Assembly (NCBI GenBank): GCA_034440575.1
Contig: JAOTOL010001501.1
Span: 767,001-831,000 of the forward strand
Length of the DNA: 64,000 bases
Direction of reading: 5' to 3'
Source: Imbricaverruca yamaguchii
Taxonomy: Eukaryota; Arthropoda; Thecostraca; Neoverrucidae
In this document: piece after piece, positions 1-10,147 of the stretch
Position numbering within the stretch: position 1 is the stretch's first letter
Layout: the number at the start of each line of letters is the position of its first letter
Program-made: the position numbers and the translations under genes
The notes under the pieces: generated by a model
Seen by the model: the letters and a program-made list of their open reading frames with translations, nothing else
Database searches by the model: none
What the model was told of the DNA's origin: nothing

Positions 1-676
1 GTATTGAAGTGAAGTGTCCATGTGGTCACAAGTATGTCGTTGATCATGATGATGGAGAGGCTCGGTGAGAGCACGCTCCCGTGCGCCAGGCCCCGCTCTT
101 GAGTTGAGGTGTTTGATGTGTCTCTGCCGCATTGTACCTTGATAGTCCAGTCTCTAAGGAAGTTGAGAATGGAATGTGCCATGTGTCCGTGTAGGCCTAT
201 CTTGTGGAGTTTGTGTGTCAGTGCGGACTTGTGTACTCGGTTGAATGCGGCAGTGATGTCCAAGTAGACGACTATTGTGCGTTTGATGCGTAGACTACTT
301 TTGATGTCATGCACTAATCTAATGAGATTGTCTGTAGTCGATTTTTGACGCTGGGAGCCGCGCTGGTGTTTGTCGAGCAGGTCGATGTGTTCCAGAAATG
401 TCTCAATCATGTGCTGACCATGAGCTCGACCAGCTTACTAGAGCAGCTAGTAAGTAAAATGGGTCTATAACCTTTTGGAGTGGAGTGCTCTTTGTGCGGC
501 TTTGACAATGGTGTGAGTACGCTCTCCCGCCAGGATGCCGGAAATGTGTCGCTTTGGTACCGTTCACTTATGGCCGCTAGTAGGTACTTTAGGGAGGTTT
601 TGCTTAGGTGTTTAAAAAAACTAGTAATGTGTGTCGTCCGGTCCAACCGACGTGTTTCCATACTTGCTGAGGGCAA
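1..676 (-). pseudogene. LINE reverse transcriptase fragment, frameshifted
   Basis: The stretch 676-407 encodes the RT palm entry, with a W-RES-VLTPLSKP block followed by GYRPILLTSC and KLVELM. After a shift near 420 the frame continues with a block ending DNLIRLVHDI, then motif A as VVYLDITAAFNRVHK (about 276-232), where the usual second acidic position (AFD) is Asn. Motif B reads LAHGSVLSPSL (about 100-62). The YxDD motif C would lie beyond base 1. The frameshift and altered motif A mark this as a dead copy. A short piece of the region upstream of RT is open at 970-782. Confidence 0.8.
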
Positions 677-1329
677 AGTGTAATTTGTACATAGTAAACG
701 ACTGATTGTATATTTCTATTCTATCGTTAGAGTTAGTTTTGCTTTGGAGGCAGGGGCGAGTTCAGTTCTTACTGGCAAGGATCATTCCTTTTGTAGGCAA
801 GGATCTACAGTTCTTACTATAGTGTTATCGTAGTTGATGTTGCCAGATTCACTGGCGTAGAGTAGCTTGAAGTTGTTTACGACTTGTCGTGGATCAGTGA
901 TGCGCTGTAATTTCATCGTTAGCTGAGGGAAGGGGACTGGTGGCGAGCGTTTCAGATTGAAACGCTTCATCAGGTCCTAGATTCCACCGGTAGAGGTTAA
1001 CCTATTTAATTGAGAGGTAAAAACTTCCAACAGTTTTGGCTTGCTGTTCGGATTGTATACCGGCAGCGTTTTTTTTTTTTATTGTCCGTATGCTGATAGG
1101 TGTGCTTCGCACACAAATCTTTTGGATTGCTTGTGGGCACGGCACCATGCAGCGATTTATCTTTAACGGTCCTGGGTCCACCATGGCGTAGATGCATTTT
1201 TCCTAGGTTTTTACTTTTGGGGATTTAGTCTCGTGCTGCTGAGGTCATGGCCCTTAGGACGGTCTCGATCTTACTGATCTCTTAAGTTGTTAGGATGAGG
1301 TCCACCTGTTCCGGGAATATAGCCCAGTC

Positions 1330-1560
1330 TGCTCTTCTCAAGTTTCAAGATTATCTCAATAGCTTAGTGTGGTGGATAGCGTCCGTGCTAAACCCAATTG
1401 CGATTGGGTAGTGATCGCTCAGCCCGTGAACGTCTGAAGCTGACCAGTCAAATAGTGAGTTAAGCCGTTGGGAGAAGCACACTAAGTCAAGTCGTCAAGT
1501 CGTTAAAGTTAATACGATCCTACTAAAGGTCTGGTTGTGACCTTCCGACCCAGGCAGGGT
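1330..1560 (-). pseudogene. Remnant of LINE AP endonuclease domain
   Basis: On the minus strand the SDHYPI motif of apurinic/apyrimidinic-type LINE endonucleases is encoded at about 1419-1402. It follows a DW-containing stretch and precedes the start of ORF2's linker. The N-terminal catalytic motifs were not found, and stops and shifts occur on both sides. Its position between gag and RT is as expected for the element. Confidence 0.6.
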
Positions 1561-1670
1561 CGGAAGCCTGGACCTGGTTGCCCGGGTCCTGAGAGGTGGC
1601 TGGGTGGAGTCGCGACGGGATTTGAGCTTGGGAGGTGCGGTAGGCTCCGGAGGGATTTGCTGGTCTGGGG

Positions 1671-2567
1671 TTAAGGGTTCGACGGGGTTAGGAGAAGTGG
1701 TAGGCTTAGTCTGAGTGCTGGGACGGGGTTTTTGAGTGAGTTTGGGTGGATGAGCAGGGGGTCATGGGGAGGGTCGGAAGAGGGTCGGTTTGGCAGGAGA
1801 CGGTGGCCGTGAGCTTGCGGGTTGTCTGGGTGGCTGTTGAGGTGGCTTTGGTTCTTGGACTTGGTCTTGCCCGGCCGGATGGGTGTGGGAAGGACCGATA
1901 TCTTGGAGGGAAAGTGGGAGAAGGCATCGCAGTGGCGATGGGTGCTCTGGCCGCTTTGAGGTGGTGCGGGGAAGGGGTACGGCCAGGTCGTGTGGAGGAA
2001 GGGTGGGTAAAGGTGGGAGATAGGATGGATACCGGATCGGTGTCGGATGGATATTGGCGGAGGGATGATCCAGGGTGGATGTGAGAGGCCGCGACTGAGG
2101 TGGGGTTGCGGGGGCACTGGCCGGGTCTGAAGTGTAGTGGGAGGGGAATGAGGCCCTGACCGCGGTGTGCCCGCATACCGGCACACCTCCCTCTCGTATG
2201 CCCACTTGGAGCAGTCGGCGGCGGTGGCGGTGTGCGGCCCATCCCTCCGTTCGGAGCAGGCGCAGTCGGATGCTGCGTGGTCACCGGCGCACGGTCTGCA
2301 TCGTTGTGTTGGCGACGCGCATGCGTGTTCGCCATGCTCATAACGAAGGCATATGCGGCACTGTTGTGGTAGAGGCACGTGGAGACGTACGACGTATGTT
2401 GTGTTGTTTGTGCGTACGTGTGATGGCATGTGTTGAGAGTTAAACGTAAGGACTATAAGGACGTATGTTTTGTCTCGCACGTGTCTCCCGTCGGATCTCG
2501 TTGACTGTGGTTGTAGGGTTGGGAGTGCTGAGGCATCGAACAGCGCGTAAATTCTGCCGAGTAGCAA
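1671..2567 (-). pseudogene. LINE ORF1 (gag-like) with two CCHC zinc knuckles
   Basis: A 298-codon open frame. Residues 70-83 form a CCHC knuckle of spacing C-x2-C-x4-H-x4-C, and residues 90-102 form a second of spacing C-x2-C-x3-H-x4-C. This pair, followed by a W-x3-REV block, is typical of the nucleic-acid chaperone ORF1p of Jockey-like LINEs, which coats the element RNA. The part after about residue 130 is low-complexity Pro/Ser/His-rich sequence and may be out of the original frame. The N-terminal part of a normal ORF1 is missing or shifted. The second LINE gag at 30.4-31.4 kb has the same HAASD and EREV blocks. Confidence 0.7.
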
Positions 2568-2599
2568 GTTATTCAGCTCTGGGGCGCAAATTTATCCCC

Positions 2600-3002
2600 G
2601 CTGGTGTTCAGAATGCGGTGTAGCGTGAAGAAGCAGCGCTGGTTGTTAAAGGTGGCTGCGCGAGTAGTGATTGTGTGCCAGTGCTGCTCCTTGTTTGCAC
2701 AATGATGTGCGTAGTAAGCTTAAGGCATTTGAAATGTGGAGAGTTGAGAATGTGTCGGACTGCCCTCTGGAGGGTGAAAGGAGACTCCTGTGTAGTTGGC
2801 AAGTTGATAAGCCGTAGATATGTCAAGTGTAGTTATGGAAAATATCAGTACTATTTATTTGCAAATTGCAATCCGTGCAAAACAGGAGTGACCCAGAATC
2901 GTCTTCCCTTACGGTGGTGTTATCGTTTTCCCTCGAAGTTCAGTGATCAATATGTTCCGCTGCAGAAACCCTAGATCGTTGACGTTCTTCTGCCGTTTAC
3001 AG
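2600..3002 (+). other. Region upstream of gene 1; 3' splice site at its end
   Basis: No coding sequence is supported here. It ends in a good acceptor, a pyrimidine-rich run (ttcttctgccgtttacag) whose AG is at 3001-3002. An in-frame stop (tag) shortly upstream means gene 1 cannot start by simple extension to an earlier ATG. The initiating exon must be spliced on from upstream. I could not single out that exon or a promoter. Confidence 0.5.
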
Positions 3003-5751
3003 CCGGCTTCGTGATATTCTCCGCTTTGTGCATGGCCCTGTCCGCCGGAGCCCTGAACCTAGAGTTAACCGAACGGTCACAAGATGTCGTCACAAACCAT
3101 GAAGCTGCCAGACGCACGAGAAGCGGCAGCTCGCGGCCGACGCGCGACACCCACGCCGCGCTGCTGCGCCAAATGGCCGATCCGGACGCGTTCTCCGAGA
3201 CTCTCTCGTCACCAGTGCTGACAGCTGTCTCCGAGTCGGCGCAGACCTCGGCTCCCGCGCTCGCGCCGCACGGCCCGTCGTTGTTCGACACGATGCCCGA
3301 CAGAGGCGCTACCTACGACTTCCCGGCTACTATCACACCGCTACAGCGGAGCAACCTGTACGGACCGCCGACGGTGCCGTTCGGCGCCGCCGACGCGTTT
3401 TACGGCACGACCTCTGACGTCAGCAAGACCGCCTCCAGCCGCCAGTCGTCACCGTCGGCGGCGGATGCGGCGTCCATGCGATCAGCCGCCGAGTTGAAGC
3501 AGTTGATTCGACAACTCCTCGGTCGGATATCGAGCGAAGCATCCGCAGTTCGGAGAAACGTCGCGCCTTCCAGCACCGTCACGAGCTCAGCGTCTGCGCG
3601 GACACCGTCTGACGCTCCTGGCTTCAGCTTGAGACCGTTTGGCGCTGTCACATACACAGTTCAACCTTCCGCGGAAAATCCAGTGGCAGGCCGCACATTC
3701 AGCGTCGCCCAGATGCCAGCTCAGAACACAGTTCGCACCTACAACACCCCTCAGGCACCTCCGATTCAGACCTACAATACCCCACAAGCACCTCCAGTTC
3801 AGACTTATAATGCTCCTCAGGCATCCCCAGTTCAAGCCTTCAATAATTCTCCGTCACCTCCAATTCAGATCTACAACACCCCTCAGGCACCTCCGATGAC
3901 GACCTACAACAGTCCTCAGGGACCCCTAGTCCAGACCTACAGAACTCAGGCAGCTCCTGTTCAGACATTCAACACCCCTCAAACAGCTCCAGCCCTTGCC
4001 ACGCACCCGGCAACAGTCAGCACCTTCCTGGTCCAATCTCCCAATACAGCTCCGACCGCCAGCCAAGCCAGTCTGGTATCTGTAAGCAATCCGGTGACGT
4101 TCCAGCAACAGCCACAGTCGACATACGGAATCGTCCAGTCCCCAGCAGTCAGCGCGCCCGCTCAGACCGTTCCTCTGGTCTTCCAGCGGCTCGTCACACC
4201 ACAGCTGGTGTACAGCACACCGGCTCAAAACCCGCTGTTGACTCGCCAGCTCGTCGCCGGAACCGCGCTCGGAAGGGGCGCCGTCAGGGACAACTCGCGC
4301 GGCGGGCTCACCATCAACCTGGGCGGCGCCTCCATCGAACTGCCAGGCGAGTCGGGCACCACCATCCGTCTGGGCGGCGGCGGCTCTGGCTCCACCCCCA
4401 GCATCCAGCTGAGCACGCAGGCAGACGCAGCCGGTGGTGGCAGGCCCTCGGCAGGCAACAGCATCACCATCGTAGCCGGCGGCGCGGGCGTGGCGACAGC
4501 GCCGGCGGCAGACAGAGCCACGTCGCCGCTGAGCGACTCGCGTGCCAGGAGCCCGCCCATGTCGTACGGAGCGCCGCTACGAGACCCTCCAGCAAGCTAC
4601 ATGCCTGCACGTGACCCGCCGTCTTCGTACGGAACTCCTCGGACCCCAGTCCGTGACCCGCCGTCTTCGTATGGCGCTCCCCGGACCCCATTCCGTGACC
4701 AGCCGTCTTCAGACGCCCCGGCCAGTGCAGACCAAACCGACTGGTTTCCGATGGACGAGACACTGAACAGTGCCGACGTTGCCGCTGACGCGGCCGCTGA
4801 CGATAACAGCTACACGTTCTACAGTGGTCAGGCGCGCACGTTCCCGCCGTCTGACGCGTCTGCCAGCCGGACCGGATCCGTCTCTACGCCCGCCCAGCGC
4901 AGCCCGAGCCGCGGCTACGGGGCCGCGGTACAAGACCCGCCCGCTCCCCCGCCAACCTACAGGGCTCCGGCCAGGGATCCGCCGTCAACTATGTACGAGG
5001 CCCCGCCGCGAGACCCGCCGTCGCCTATGTACGGAGCGCCGCAGCGGGACCCCGTCGCCGCAGCACCAGTACTCCAGGCACCGCAGGTGCAGTTCGTGCA
5101 TGTACCTGTTCTCCTGGCACCACCACGACCGCGCAAAAAGCACGTCAAACACAAGCACCTCAAGGGACGCAGGGTGAAGGACACGTTGATACGCCAGGTG
5201 ACGTACCCGGGCACGCGACAGGACAGCCCCATTCCTCGGCGTCGGAGGCCTGCCCAGCGGCCGCTGATGCTGGCCGTCCAGCAGACTGTGCCTCAGGCGG
5301 CGCCAGCGATGACCTACTCGGCCCCGCGGGCGGCGCCGGCCCGGCGGCCGGCCACCGGAGTCGTGCGTGACACGCTGGTGCGGCAGGTACTCTACGACCA
5401 GTTCCACAGCGACTACAAGACGCTCTTCTACAAGGGCGCGCTGCTGATCGGCGCGCTGGCTCTGCTGCCGACCGTGGCCGTCGCCGCGCCTCTCGCCGTC
5501 GGCCGGCGCCGGCGCTCGCTGACAGAGTCACCCCTGACGGCGGCCAACGGCAACACAACCTCGCTGTTCGACGGACAGCTGGCGCTAGGCGCCGAGCTGC
5601 CGCAGCTGGTACGTCGGCGGCTGGTGCAATCGGGCCTGCCCGAGCTGGAACAACTCGCCACGTCTGAGTGTCTGCAGATGGCGCTGTGTGACGCCCTCCG
5701 CCAGGTGGAGAGCTCTCCCTATCGGGACAGCTTCTTGCTCTACTACGCCGT
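3003..5751 (+). CDS. Gene 1, exon with leader and Pro-rich repeats: secreted/membrane structural-type protein
   Basis: The exon starts after the acceptor at 3001-3002 in phase 1; codons are full from 3005. Residues 1-18 (GFVIFSALCMALSAGALN) are a hydrophobic leader, so the ATG is in an earlier exon; ATG 3032 is the only in-frame ATG near the start and would halve the leader. The order is: Ser/Ala-rich region; QTYNTPQAPP-type decapeptide repeats (about 245-320); Gly-rich stretch (about 419-489); RDPPSSYGAP-type repeats (about 519-570 and 639-682); basic Lys/His block (about 711); two copies of a V-K/R-DTL-I/V-RQV-x-Y motif; a hydrophobic segment (about 807-831); RRRR at about 833, a possible convertase site; and a C-x5-C pair at 889/895. 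The donor is at 5752. I do not recognise the repeat region. Composition suggests an extracellular structural protein; this is inference. Confidence 0.85.
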
Positions 5752-6328
5752 GTGAGTCCGCTGTGGTTGGACTGGATTGTCAAGCCATTGCATTGTCTTG
5801 CTCCGACTTTACTAACGGCTATATCACGCCCTGGAGGCCCCCACCCCACCATGGAATCCACTCATCCTCTATCACCTGCTCCGTGTCCAGGCTGTCGTTC
5901 TCTGTAGACAATGTTCTCACTTCCTTTTTCTATAGGCCGGAGCTGTTTCAAACATATTTCAAAAGTGGCCGGTATTTGCCGGTTTGACTGAATTTGAGTG
6001 CCTTCTAGTGAGAGTAGTGACAGTGTTCGTAAGTGGTGGAACTCGCTGGATTCCCTAAATATGGAAATAAACTCTGGAATCCGGTCCTAAAGAAGAGCTC
6101 TTCCATAACAACTTTCTGCGTTTGAGTGAGTGAGCATCTTGAGCTTCTTGAGCAGGGACTTTGTACATAAAATGTTTAAGAGTCTCTTTACTTCTCGTTT
6201 CTAGTTTTGTTTTCTACTTCTCTTATTTATCGACTTGACGCTAACTAAACCGGTCCTGACACACCGCTGCCGACCGTCTACCTCCTCATTTGATCGTGAC
6301 CTGACCTGACCTTCGCTCCCGCCGGCAG
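5752..6328 (+). other. Gene 1 intron
   Basis: A 577-bp intron with donor GTGAGT (5752-5757) and acceptor cgccggcag (AG 6327-6328). Exon 1 ends with GT and exon 2 supplies G, restoring a Val codon. The read-through frame stops at once (TGA 5753-5755), so splicing is needed for the C-terminus. It holds no repeat or ORF of note. Confidence 0.85.
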
Positions 6329-6683
6329 GCTGTCGCCGGACGTCGAGCAAAACCCGTGGATGCAGCAGGCTCTCACCGCCGCACGGAAGCGGCGATGTCG
6401 AGACTTCTTCTGCCAGTCGGCGCAGCGGGCGGCCCGGAGGCAGTCGGACAGCCACGAGGAGCTGCCGTCCGGCGCCACTTCTCACACACCTGATCCACCT
6501 CACACACCCGAGCCACCTGACACACCTGATCCACCTCACACACCTGATCCACCTCACACACCTGATCCACCTCACACACCTGATCCACCTCACGCACACG
6601 AGCCACCTGACACACCTGATCCACCTCACACACCTGATCCACCTCACGCACCCGAGCCACCTGACACACCCGAGAAACACTAA
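6329..6683 (+). CDS. Gene 1, terminal exon: second cysteine pair and DPPHTP repeat tail
   Basis: This exon continues the frame through a split Val codon and runs to TAA at 6681-6683. It starts LSPDVEQNPWMQQAL and carries a second cysteine pair, C-x4-C (residues 939 and 944), next to basic residues (ARKRRCRDFFC). With C-x5-C of the previous exon this makes a four-cysteine C-terminal module of the same order as gene 2 (C-x5-C, then C-x5-C after an Ala-rich helix). The last 65 or so residues are a tandem repeat of six residues, DPPHTP with PEPPDT variants, coded by an 18-bp minisatellite. The tail is likely disordered and its length may vary between individuals. I see no clear AATAAA within 300 bp downstream. 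Confidence 0.8.
6482..6675 (+). repeat. 18-bp coding minisatellite in gene 1 exon 2
   Basis: About 10-11 tandem copies of an 18-bp unit (cacacacctgatccacct and variants). The unit length is a multiple of three, so copy-number change keeps the frame. Higher-order variants (gagccacctgacacacc) recur about every 100 bp. Confidence 0.9.
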
Positions 6684-7348
6684 CTTCACGAACGGCCACC
6701 ATCTCCACCGAAGCTGCAAGTTTCATCACATATGCTCTAAACTCGCTCCTATCTGATGATCACCCGGCGTGAAGACACAACGGGAGGTGATCACCTCTTC
6801 ACACGTCTCATAAGTACGCGCAGTCTCTCGCGCGGAGACTGCGCGTACTTATGATGTTGTACTTCCTTGGATGTTGCGGAGATGTACCTGTTTTTGTTCG
6901 TGTTACCCATGCGCTTCAGGGTGACAACGTCGTCATCACGTCCTTCTTGTTATTATGGATCTTCAGAGAAGGTTGGAAAATTAGACAAAAATCTGGAATG
7001 TACGCATGGGACCTTGGAGCTCAGAACCCTGTTTGAATGCTGGGTCAATTTATCAAATTTTACGATATACCCGTTTTCTGCCATACGTTCCCGTACATAT
7101 GGAAACAGCGATAGACATTTGCGTGTATGCCACCAAACACTAGCAAATCCATGGGGAGAGGCAATCGGATCATGGTTCTTCCCCCTACCAGAACGCCCTG
7201 ATGTTCGGAGAAATGCTCAGCTCTTCAGTATTTGTCGCCAACTTATAGACGCACGTGATTACAAATGTTGTTTTAAAATCCAGGGCCTGAACTGTGGAAA
7301 TTCGAAGAGCTTGGCAAGTTGTAAAGCTCTTCGCGTCGCCAGCCCGAC
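6684..7348. other. Gene 1 3' flank, no gene seen
   Basis: Unique-looking sequence holding the 45-bp hairpin at 6809-6853. Open frames of 61-167 codons here have no recognisable motif and run into the minisatellite; I do not accept them as genes. Confidence 0.4.
6809..6853. repeat. Perfect hairpin, 19-bp arms and 7-nt loop
   Basis: CATAAGTACGCGCAGTCTC at 6809-6827 pairs perfectly with 6835-6853 around loop tcgcgcg. It lies 126 bp past the gene 1 stop codon. It could be a structured 3'UTR element or a foldback remnant; neither is shown. Confidence 0.9.
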
Positions 7349-7832
7349 AATAATGTCACCAACACACTAGCGTATTCACGGATATACTGGCATGTTGTGC
7401 ACAATAATGTCACCAACACACTAGCGCATTCACGGATATACTGGCATGCTGTGCACAATAATGTCACCAACACACTAGCGTATTCACGGATATGCTGGCA
7501 TGCTGTGCACAATAACGTCACCAACACACTAGCGTATTCACGGATATACTGGCATGCTGTGCACAATAATGTCACCAACACAATAGCGTATTCACGGATA
7601 TACTTGCATGTTGTGCACAATAATGTCACCAACACACTAGCGTATTCACGGATATACTGGCATGTGGTGCACAATAATGTCAGCGATATACTGGCGTATT
7701 CACGGATATACTGGCATGTTGTGCACAATAATGCCACCGATACACTGGTGTATTCACGGATATACTGGCATGTTGTGCACAATATTGTCAGCGACACACT
7801 GGCGTATTCACCTATAAACTGGCGTACTAACG
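7349..7832 (+). repeat. 54-bp minisatellite
   Basis: Nine or so copies of a 54-bp unit beginning aataatgtcaccaacacact; the first two starts are 7349 and 7403. Later copies diverge (caccaacac to cagcgacac). Because 54 is a multiple of three the array is open on both strands, which explains the ORFs here. Confidence 0.95.
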
Positions 7833-7895
7833 GATAATGAGCGGATAAGACATTCATGTTTCTCTATCCCACATTATCTCCATCTCTCCTCTCGG

Positions 7896-8004
<109 letters not shown>

Positions 8005-8005
8005 A

Positions 8006-8042
<37 letters not shown>
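8005..8042. repeat. (AGT)n microsatellite
   Basis: About 12 AGT/TAG trinucleotides directly after the CT run. Confidence 0.97.
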
Positions 8043-8043
<1 letters not shown>

Positions 8044-10147
8044 CAGTTCTGCGCACCCGTGTGTTGAAGCGAAATAACCATATTGTTAGTGAAAAGAGCA
8101 AGAGACATCTCTCGAGATAACGAAATCATCGGGTCAAAACAATGCATACGGCATACGGCATCCGGCGACCAGTCGAAAATGCTTTGTTGCTGGAATTTGC
8201 TTTGTGCAACGTGTGATGCCATTCATTGCTTAACATTCGATTCGATGTGAGTACTGCACGATATTCACACAATCTTCAATTTTCGGCGAAAGCACCATCA
8301 TCTATAGTATTAATCCAATCGGTGACAGCACCACCATGAACAATGCTTTCACTGAACTTTGAAACTGGCGTTGTCGTAAAGCTGTTGTGGTGCCTTTAAA
8401 AACGCAGCTGATGTATTTTTCGCCACGGATGTTTTTCATGACACTTTAGAATAGAGCTACGGAAAATGCGTGACAAGATGAAGCAGATTAGGTGATTCAA
8501 GGAGTAAAGTACGCGAAGGGCTCTAAGCAAAGTAACTTCTGCAACAGACAGTGAATGCTGCATTGCTATCAATTAAAAGGTGCGAATTTTCTTTTTGTGA
8601 CGTGTAATGCTTCAATGGCTCTGTGTTGCCTGGTATGTGCATGCCTAGCGACATCTGAATACTTCTGGTCGGCATCAATATTATGAAACACCTTGGTGCC
8701 TTGTTAAAAGAAATCCGTGCATTAATTTGTCCCTTTAACCCCTACTTTCCGGTCTGACCTCACCCGTCTTTGGTGGGGTTCGTTGATACAAGCGTGACGA
8801 CTGGCTAAGGGTTTCTGGAGGTGACCTCACTTAACCTTGAGTAACTAGTTGACCCTAAATGACAATACCCAATTTTTGTGTGCACAACATGAGCAATTGA
8901 TGTAGGAAAAGCTATGCCAAATTTCGGCACTCTGTCGCGTGCCGTTTTTTTCCTATCCGCGCAAAACCTTAGAGGGGACGCATATCACCCCTACCATCCC
9001 CCCCCCCCCCGAAAGTGGGTGAGTTAAGAAAACATGTAATTGTTCCGGCTAGTATTATTGTAAACACACTGTGGTGAAAGGTTGGTTTTAGTGTAGCAGA
9101 TACTAGCTTTCCGTCTGCTGGACTGGCATAGCCTTGGGTGTCCTTAACCTGTGACCCACCCGCATTAGGCTAGGGAATTTTGCTATCCCAATTTCCTGCC
9201 GTTCTTTATTCTTGTTTCTGGTGTTGTAGCGGGACAGAATTCGCTTTATCCACAGCATCTTGGAATATTTATCAAACCTACACACAGCAACACCCTGAAC
9301 GCGCTACATTGCAGCACCTCCTAGTGAATAGCTCACTGAAAATTGCAGATAGATGTCAAACTGTTTACAAAGAAGTTGCTGACCTAAACTACATTACAAG
9401 AGCCAAACTACAAATATGTTGTGTGCCCTTGATCCCTAGGAGGGGAAAGTATCGCTGCGGCACGTGACGCGAACCACTTCACCACCAAATGAATAAGTAA
9501 TGCCCTTTTGTACTTATGAACTTCCATGTCCTCTGTAATCTTACTTACGTCTCCCCACTCCCACATCCGCTTCACGTTACGCTACTTGTTGGCACATACA
9601 AGTGAGCTGGCTAGACCCAACGAACATGAGCTGTTTATATATAACTGAGCTAAGTGTATGTGGTGATCCAAAGCTCGTATTCGGGCTTCAGTCCTCCCAA
9701 GTGATGTGAAGCTTTGCCCTAACTGGAAAAGCTTTCTTCTGTTACTTGAAATCGGCTACTGTTATGTGGTTTCGAATAATAGCCTGTGCTATGCACCGTG
9801 TGAAGTGAGTTTCGCATTGGTCTCGTTTTCCTGTTGTTATGTGCCATGTTTAGACGCTATCTTTAGGCATCATGCTTAGGCGTCATGCTTAAGCGATTTT
9901 CACATATCAATTGGCACCGAGCCAAGGCCAAATCTCCATAGTGTATGCGAACCTGAATTTGTCCGTCATTTTGCCAGATATGAAGACTGCGCTTGCCAAG
10001 ATCATCCCGCTCACCTAGTTGCCATATTGTTGTTGACCACGTTGTTCTTTGTTTGCGGTGTTGCGGAGTGTCGGTATTGTTGTGCCATAAAATATACGCA
10101 CCGTGTATGGCTGCTGGCTCGGGGAACCCGTCTGCTGCCACTGTATA
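8043..10147. other. Intergenic stretch, no gene; one dispersed-repeat fragment
   Basis: AT-rich sequence with no supported coding exon. A copy of a dispersed repeat lies at about 8735-9015 (listed separately). A short open frame at 9180-9467 has no recognisable feature. Confidence 0.5.
8735..9015 (+). repeat. Dispersed repeat family R1, partial copy
   Basis: Matches the 3' half of the repeat at 52.93-53.72 kb: cgtgacgactgg, a gaggtgacctcactt block, a gaccctaaatgac block and gccaaatttcggcactctg occur in the same order with similar spacing. It ends near a poly-C run. Confidence 0.75.

Larger units (their letters stand above)
1..2600 (-). mobile_element. Decayed Jockey-like LINE, 5' part, runs off the window start
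   Basis: A non-LTR retrotransposon on the minus strand, read from about 2600 down to base 1. Three parts are recognisable in the usual order: a gag-like ORF1 with two zinc knuckles (2567-1671), a remnant of the AP endonuclease with an SDHYPI motif (about 1402-1419), and a reverse transcriptase (about 970 to 1). The frames are broken by shifts and stops, so no ORF2 can be read through. The RT continues beyond the left edge. The ORF1-EN-RT order and two-knuckle gag fit Jockey-type clades. It is an old, inactive copy lying upstream of gene 1 in the opposite orientation. Confidence 0.8.

Noticed and set aside
7273..7857. 194-codon minus and 146-codon plus frames
   Set aside because: Translation of the 54-bp minisatellite.
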